NCBI GenBank assembly: GCA_012514415.1 | Contig: JAAZAH010000285.1 | Location: 1-18,774 of the forward strand | From: Sandaracinaceae bacterium | Lineage (GTDB): Bacteria; Myxococcota_A; Polyangia; Polyangiales; Houyiibacteriaceae | Reading direction: 5' to 3' | DNA: 18,774 nucleotides | Shown here: piece by piece, positions 14,692 to 18,774 of the stretch | Layout: each line of letters opens with the position of its first letter | Position numbering within the stretch: position 1 is the stretch's first letter | Made by a program: the position numbers and the translations under genes | Notes under the pieces: model-generated | Seen by the model: only the letters and a program-made list of their open reading frames with translations | Told to the model about the DNA's origin: nothing | Databases searched by the model: none

Positions 14692-17600
14692 ATGGTACTT
14701 GAACTCTTTCACCCCACCGTCGCGCGCTGGTTCAAAGAGCGCTTCGGTGCGCCAAGCCCTCCTCAGCTTGAGGCGTGGCCTGCCATCCGGCGGGGTGAGG
14801 ATGTCCTCGTCGCCGCACCGACGGGTTCGGGGAAGACCCTCGCCGCGTTCATGGCCGCAATCGATGGGCTCGTCCGCGACGGCCTGAATGGATCGCTCGG
14901 CGATGAGCTCCGCGTCCTTTACATCTCGCCACTCAAGGCGCTCAGCGTCGATATCGCCGAAAACCTCGAGCGCCCCATTCAAGGCATCTTCGAGCGGATT
15001 GCCGAGGAGCGCCTCCCTGCATTTGACCTTCGCGTCGCGGTCCGGACGGGGGATACCCCCGCAAACGAGCGTACGAAGCTGCTCAAAAAGCATCCCCACC
15101 TCTTCGTCACCACGCCCGAATCGCTCTTCATTCTCCTGACAAGTGAAGGGGGACGCCGGCTTCTCAAGAGCGTCGAAACCGTCATCGTCGACGAGATCCA
15201 CTCGCTCGCTCGGGATAAGCGCGGAACGCACCTCACGCTCTCTCTTGAGCGGCTCGAGCGTCTCACCGGACGAAGGGTCCAGCGAATCGGTCTGTCGGCG
15301 ACGCAAAAACCTATCGAAGAGATTGCCCGCTTTTTGGTCGGGAGCGAGCGTGCGCTTCCGACACTCGTCGACCGTGGGCATCGGCGCGATCTCGATCTCG
15401 ATCTCATCCTTCCCCGCTCTCCACTCGAAGCCGTCCTGCCCACCGAGGTCCGCGAAGAGCTCTACGATTCGCTGGTCGAGCTCATCGAGGCGCATCGCAT
15501 CAGTCTGATCTTCACGAATACAAGGCGAGAGGCGGAGCGTGTGGCTCGGGCCCTGACCGAGAGGCTCGGTGCCGATGCCATCACAAGTCACCACGGCAGC
15601 CTCGCGCACGAGCAGCGGCGTGAGGCCGAGCGACGCCTCAAGGAAGGCGAACTTCGCGCGCTCGTCGCCACCGCATCCCTCGAGCTCGGAATCGATGTCG
15701 GTGACGTCGATCTTGTGTGCCAGCTGGGCTCACCGCGCTCCATTTCCACATTTCTTCAGCGCGTCGGACGCTCCGGCCACTTTCTGGGCGGAAAACCCAA
15801 AGGAAGGCTGATCCCGCTCTCACGCGACGATCTCGTCGAATGCATCGCGCTCCTCGATGCCGTAGATCGCGGCGAACTCGATCGGGTGATCATCCCTCGA
15901 GGGGCCGCCGATATCTTAGCCCAGCAGATCGTCGCAACCGCGGCCGCAGAAGAAGAGGTCGAGCTCGATTCTCTCTTCAGCGCTTTCCGGCGCGCCGCTC
16001 CCTACGCCGACTATCCGCGCGAAGACTTCGACGCAATCATCAAGATGCTGAGCGAGGGCTTCGTCACCTCACGCGGTCGGCGCGGCGCGTGGATCCACCT
16101 CGACGCAGTCGGCGGCGTGATTCGGCCGCGGCGAGGCGCCCGGCTCGCCGCCATCACAAACGGCGGCGCCATCCCGGACAACTTCAGTTACGACGTCCTC
16201 CTTTCACCCGGCGATCTCCGCATCGGCTCCCTCGACGAAGATTTCGCGGTCGAGGCGACCGTCGGCGATATCTTTCAGCTCGGCAACACGAGCTACGAGA
16301 TCCTCAAGGTCGAAACGGGCGTGGTGCGCGTCGCCGACGCAGGTGGGCGCCCGCCGACGATCCCTTTTTGGATCGCCGAAGCGCCCTCGCGGACGGATGA
16401 GCTCTCCGCCGCCGTCTCCCGCCTCCGGCAGGGCTTTGAGAGCCCTGAAAGCGCCGCAACAACCGCAAACGATCTCCGCACCCGGCTTGGAATCGGCCCG
16501 AGCGCGATTGAGCAGCTCAGCGACTATCTCAACGCGAGCCGCGCCGCACTCGGTGCGCTCCCCGGACCCAAGCGGCTTATCGCCGAACGCTTCTTCGATG
16601 AGGCCGGCGGAATGCATCTGGTGATCCACGCTCCTTTTGGAAGCCGACTGACGCGCGCCTTGGGGCTTGCGCTACGAAAGCGTTTCTGTCGGAGCTTTAA
16701 TGTCGAGCTCCAGGCGGCGGCGACCGAGGATGCCCTGGTGCTCTCGCTCGGGCCGATGCATAGCTTTCCGCTCGATTCCGTCTTTCGCTTTCTCCATCCG
16801 AATCGTGCGAGAGACATCCTCGTTCAGGCGCTGCTCGACTCGCCCCTTTTTCAATCGCGCTGGAGGTGGAACGCAACTCGCGCCCTCGCCATCTTGCGCT
16901 TTCGCGGCGGAAAGCGCGTCCCGCCTCAATTTCAGCGAAGCGACTCGGACGATCTCCTCGCGCTCGTCTTCCCCGATCAGGTCGCATGTTTCGAGAATAT
17001 TCAGGGCGATCGCGAGATCCCTTCGCACCCACTCGTCGAGCAGACCATCCATGACGCCCTTCATGAAGCGATGGATCTCGACGGTCTTCTCCGCCTTCTC
17101 GAAGGCATCCATCTCGGCGAGATCGAATGCTTCGGGCGCGATCTCCGCGAGCCCTCGCCCATCGCGCACGAGATCCTCACCGCGCGCCCCTACGCTTTTC
17201 TCGACGACGCTCCACTCGAGGAGAGGCGAACTCAATCCGTGATGCTCCGCCGCTTCCTCGATCCCGAGCAGGCGAGCGATCTCGGCGCGCTCGATCCCGC
17301 CGTCATCGAGAGCGCCCTCGAGCAGGCCGCGCCCGATCCGCGCGATGCGCACGAGCTCCACGATGCCATGATGGTGTACGGGGGGTTTGGCGACGATGAG
17401 ATCGAGGCGATGGGAGCGCGAGCGATGCTCGACGCGCTCATCGAGAGCGATCGAGCGATGGGCATCGCCTTCCCACATCGCTGGATCTACTTCGCAACCG
17501 AACGCGCCTCGGAATGGAGAGCGCTTCATCCAGAAGGGAAATTCGTCGACGAAGCCGATGAAGCCGTTCGCTCGCGCCTTCATCAGCCTTGGGAGCGGCA

Positions 17601-18774
17601 GGACGCGCTGAGGGAACTTGCTCGAGGGCGCCTTGAACACGCGGGCCCAATCCGCGCCGATGAGCTCGCTCCCTTCCTCGGCGTGAGCGAAGAAGACGCG
17701 CACCTTGCACTCCTCGCCCTAGAAAACGAAGGCTTCATCCTCCGTGGGCAGTTCCGCCCTCTTCCACAAGCTCAAGCGCGCGCAACGAACGAAGAATTTT
17801 GCGAACGTCGCCTCCTCGCACGCATTCATCGAGGCACGCTCACGAAGCTCCGAAGAGAGATCGAGCCGGTTTCACCCACCGTTTTCATGCGCTTTCTTTT
17901 CCGATACCACGGAGTCGAGCGCGCACGACGTCGCGAGGGTGTCGAAGGACTTCATGCCGTCATCGAGCAGCTATCGGGTTTTGAAGCGAGCGCTGCGGCA
18001 TTTGAAGACGATCTCTTCCCTGCACGAATCCACGGCTACGATCCGTCGCAGCTCGATGCGCTTTGTCTGCAAGGGCGTGTGCTCTTCGCGAGGACGCGCG
18101 TACAGAAGGGCGATTCGAACCCGAGCGGCCGCGCGCGAAAGACGGCGCCCATTCGTACGACCCCGCTTGCCTTCATGCTCCGCGAGGATCGCGCACTCTT
18201 TCTTCGGAGCGATCGCGAGGAAAGCGAAAGCGCACCCCCGCTGAGCCCAAGCGGAAGCTTGATCGTCGACATCTTGAGCCGCGAGGGCGCACTCATCTTC
18301 GATGAGTTGCGCGAGGCGAGCGGGCTGTTACCGAGCGCGCTTGAAGAGGCCATCGGCAAGGCCATTGCACGCGGCGCGATCAGCGCGGATTCATTCGCGG
18401 CGATACGCACGCTTCTACTTCCGAGCGAGAAGCGGCGCCGAAATCGACGCTATCGCCACGATCCCGGACTCAGCGTCGGTGGCCGCTTCAGCGCGATCCG
18501 GCGCTCGAACGCTCCTGTCGATCTCGAGGCCCTCGCGTGGACACTGCTCCGACGCTGGGGCGTGGTCTTTCGTCGCCTTGTCGAGCGCGAGCCCGGTCTT
18601 CCGCCATGGCGCGATCTCCTCCGCGTCTTTCACCGCCTCGAAGCACGCGGCGAGATCCGCGGTGGCCGCTTCGTCACTGGTTTTTCGGGCGAACAGTTCG
18701 CTCTTAAAGAAGCCCTCAGCTCACTCCGCGCAATCCGGAAGGAGCCGCCCGAGCGCGCTCTTCACTCCATCTCG
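14692..18774 (+). CDS. lhr: Lhr-family DEAD/DEAH-box superfamily 2 helicase, 3' partial
   Basis: The frame is open for 1361 codons and continues past the right edge. The ATP-dependent helicase core has Walker A APTGSGKT at 42-49, ISPLKALS (Ia) near 83-90, TTPESL near 142, DEIH (motif II) at 167-170, SAT (III) at 202-204, LIFTNTRREAER (IV) near 268-279, TASLELGID (V) near 325-333 and QRVGRSGH (VI) at 356-363. The Lhr-specific winged-helix and beta-barrel region follows, including RGARLAAITNGGAIPDN and the signature HAPFGSRLTRALGLALRKRF near 644. The length indicates the large form with C-terminal domain (E. coli Lhr is about 1540 aa), so roughly 100-200 residues are probably missing. Lhr proteins are 3'-to-5' helicases linked to DNA repair. 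GTG 14689 directly before ATG 14692 is an alternative start. The gene is divergent from the BtuF-like gene, and no functional link is evident. Confidence 0.93.
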   Translation, partial: MVLELFHPTVARWFKERFGAPSPPQLEAWPAIRRGEDVLVAAPTGSGKTLAAFMAAIDGLVRDGLNGSLGDELRVLYISPLKALSVDIAENLERPIQGIFERIAEERLPAFDLRVAVRTGDTPANERTKLLKKHPHLFVTTPESLFILLTSEGGRRLLKSVETVIVDEIHSLARDKRGTHLTLSLERLERLTGRRVQRIGLSATQKPIEEIARFLVGSERALPTLVDRGHRRDLDLDLILPRSPLEAVLPTEVREELYDSLVELIEAHRISLIFTNTRREAERVARALTERLGADAITSHHGSLAHEQRREAERRLKEGELRALVATASLELGIDVGDVDLVCQLGSPRSISTFLQRVGRSGHFLGGKPKGRLIPLSRDDLVECIALLDAVDRGELDRVIIPRGAADILAQQIVATAAAEEEVELDSLFSAFRRAAPYADYPREDFDAIIKMLSEGFVTSRGRRGAWIHLDAVGGVIRPRRGARLAAITNGGAIPDNFSYDVLLSPGDLRIGSLDEDFAVEATVGDIFQLGNTSYEILKVETGVVRVADAGGRPPTIPFWIAEAPSRTDELSAAVSRLRQGFESPESAATTANDLRTRLGIGPSAIEQLSDYLNASRAALGALPGPKRLIAERFFDEAGGMHLVIHAPFGSRLTRALGLALRKRFCRSFNVELQAAATEDALVLSLGPMHSFPLDSVFRFLHPNRARDILVQALLDSPLFQSRWRWNATRALAILRFRGGKRVPPQFQRSDSDDLLALVFPDQVACFENIQGDREIPSHPLVEQTIHDALHEAMDLDGLLRLLEGIHLGEIECFGRDLREPSPIAHEILTARPYAFLDDAPLEERRTQSVMLRRFLDPEQASDLGALDPAVIESALEQAAPDPRDAHELHDAMMVYGGFGDDEIEAMGARAMLDALIESDRAMGIAFPHRWIYFATERASEWRALHPEGKFVDEADEAVRSRLHQPWERQDALRELARGRLEHAGPIRADELAPFLGVSEEDAHLALLALENEGFILRGQFRPLPQAQARATNEEFCERRLLARIHRGTLTKLRREIEPVSPTVFMRFLFRYHGVERARRREGVEGLHAVIEQLSGFEASAAAFEDDLFPARIHGYDPSQLDALCLQGRVLFARTRVQKGDSNPSGRARKTAPIRTTPLAFMLREDRALFLRSDREESESAPPLSPSGSLIVDILSREGALIFDELREASGLLPSALEEAIGKAIARGAISADSFAAIRTLLLPSEKRRRNRRYRHDPGLSVGGRFSAIRRSNAPVDLEALAWTLLRRWGVVFRRLVEREPGLPPWRDLLRVFHRLEARGEIRGGRFVTGFSGEQFALKEALSSLRAIRKEPPERALHSIS

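Noticed and set aside
14677..15609. 310-aa open frame antisense to the helicase gene
   Set aside because: It lies opposite clear helicase motifs, has low-quality composition, and long antisense frames are expected in GC-rich DNA with strong codon bias.
16672..17703. 343-aa open frame antisense to the helicase gene
   Set aside because: The opposite strand encodes the conserved Lhr core. The antisense product has no recognisable domain and mirrors the codon periodicity of the sense gene.
14692..18774. The helicase as the ZorD-like effector of the stator operon
   Set aside because: Its motifs and post-core signature are those of the widespread Lhr family, it is on the opposite strand, and the BtuF-like gene separates it from the operon. 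Proximity is probably coincidental.

Overview
The window is GC-rich and densely packed. Its exported proteins carry CGDG-type Cys-rich repeats, FG-GAP blades, TPR-PEGA modules and glycine-rich tracts, a mix typical of Myxococcota and related delta-proteobacterial predators. The lineage is inferred from gene content only; no rRNA, tRNA, CRISPR array or insertion sequence was recognised.

Left part (1-7,600), cell-surface region. A glycine-rich secreted or surface protein enters from the left edge and seems to carry a one-base frameshift near 1,115. Converging on it is a minus-strand cluster: a TPR-PEGA membrane protein (4577-3324), a Cys-rich putative lipoprotein (3316-2324) and a 3-hydroxyisobutyrate-dehydrogenase-family enzyme (2292-1420). 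Across a 75-bp divergent gap is a large FG-GAP/VCBS putative lipoprotein (4653-6911) with Cys-rich stretches of the same style. A small uncharacterised protein (7061-7555) and a degenerate ketopantoate-reductase-like protein (7614-8579) follow.

Centre (8,693-13,668), the most notable locus. Four minus-strand genes, each overlapping the next, are transcribed from 13668 down to 8693: DUF3348-like, DUF802/MotA-TolQ-like (861 aa), MotB/OmpA-like (262 aa) and DUF2894-like. The two middle proteins look like an ion-driven stator pair: a four-helix MotA-type membrane domain carrying a proline-free cytoplasmic arm of about 580 residues, and a single-pass MotB/OmpA partner with an Asp at the start of its membrane helix. 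The architecture recalls ZorA/ZorB of the Zorya anti-phage system, but the accessory genes (DUF3348, DUF2894) are not those of Zorya. I know of no experimentally assigned function for this four-gene set, and it is the best candidate here for an undescribed system.

Right part. A BtuF-like binding protein without a signal peptide (14601-13822) lies upstream of the motor operon on the same strand. Divergent from it is a very long helicase of the Lhr family (14692 to the right edge, 1361 codons and still open).
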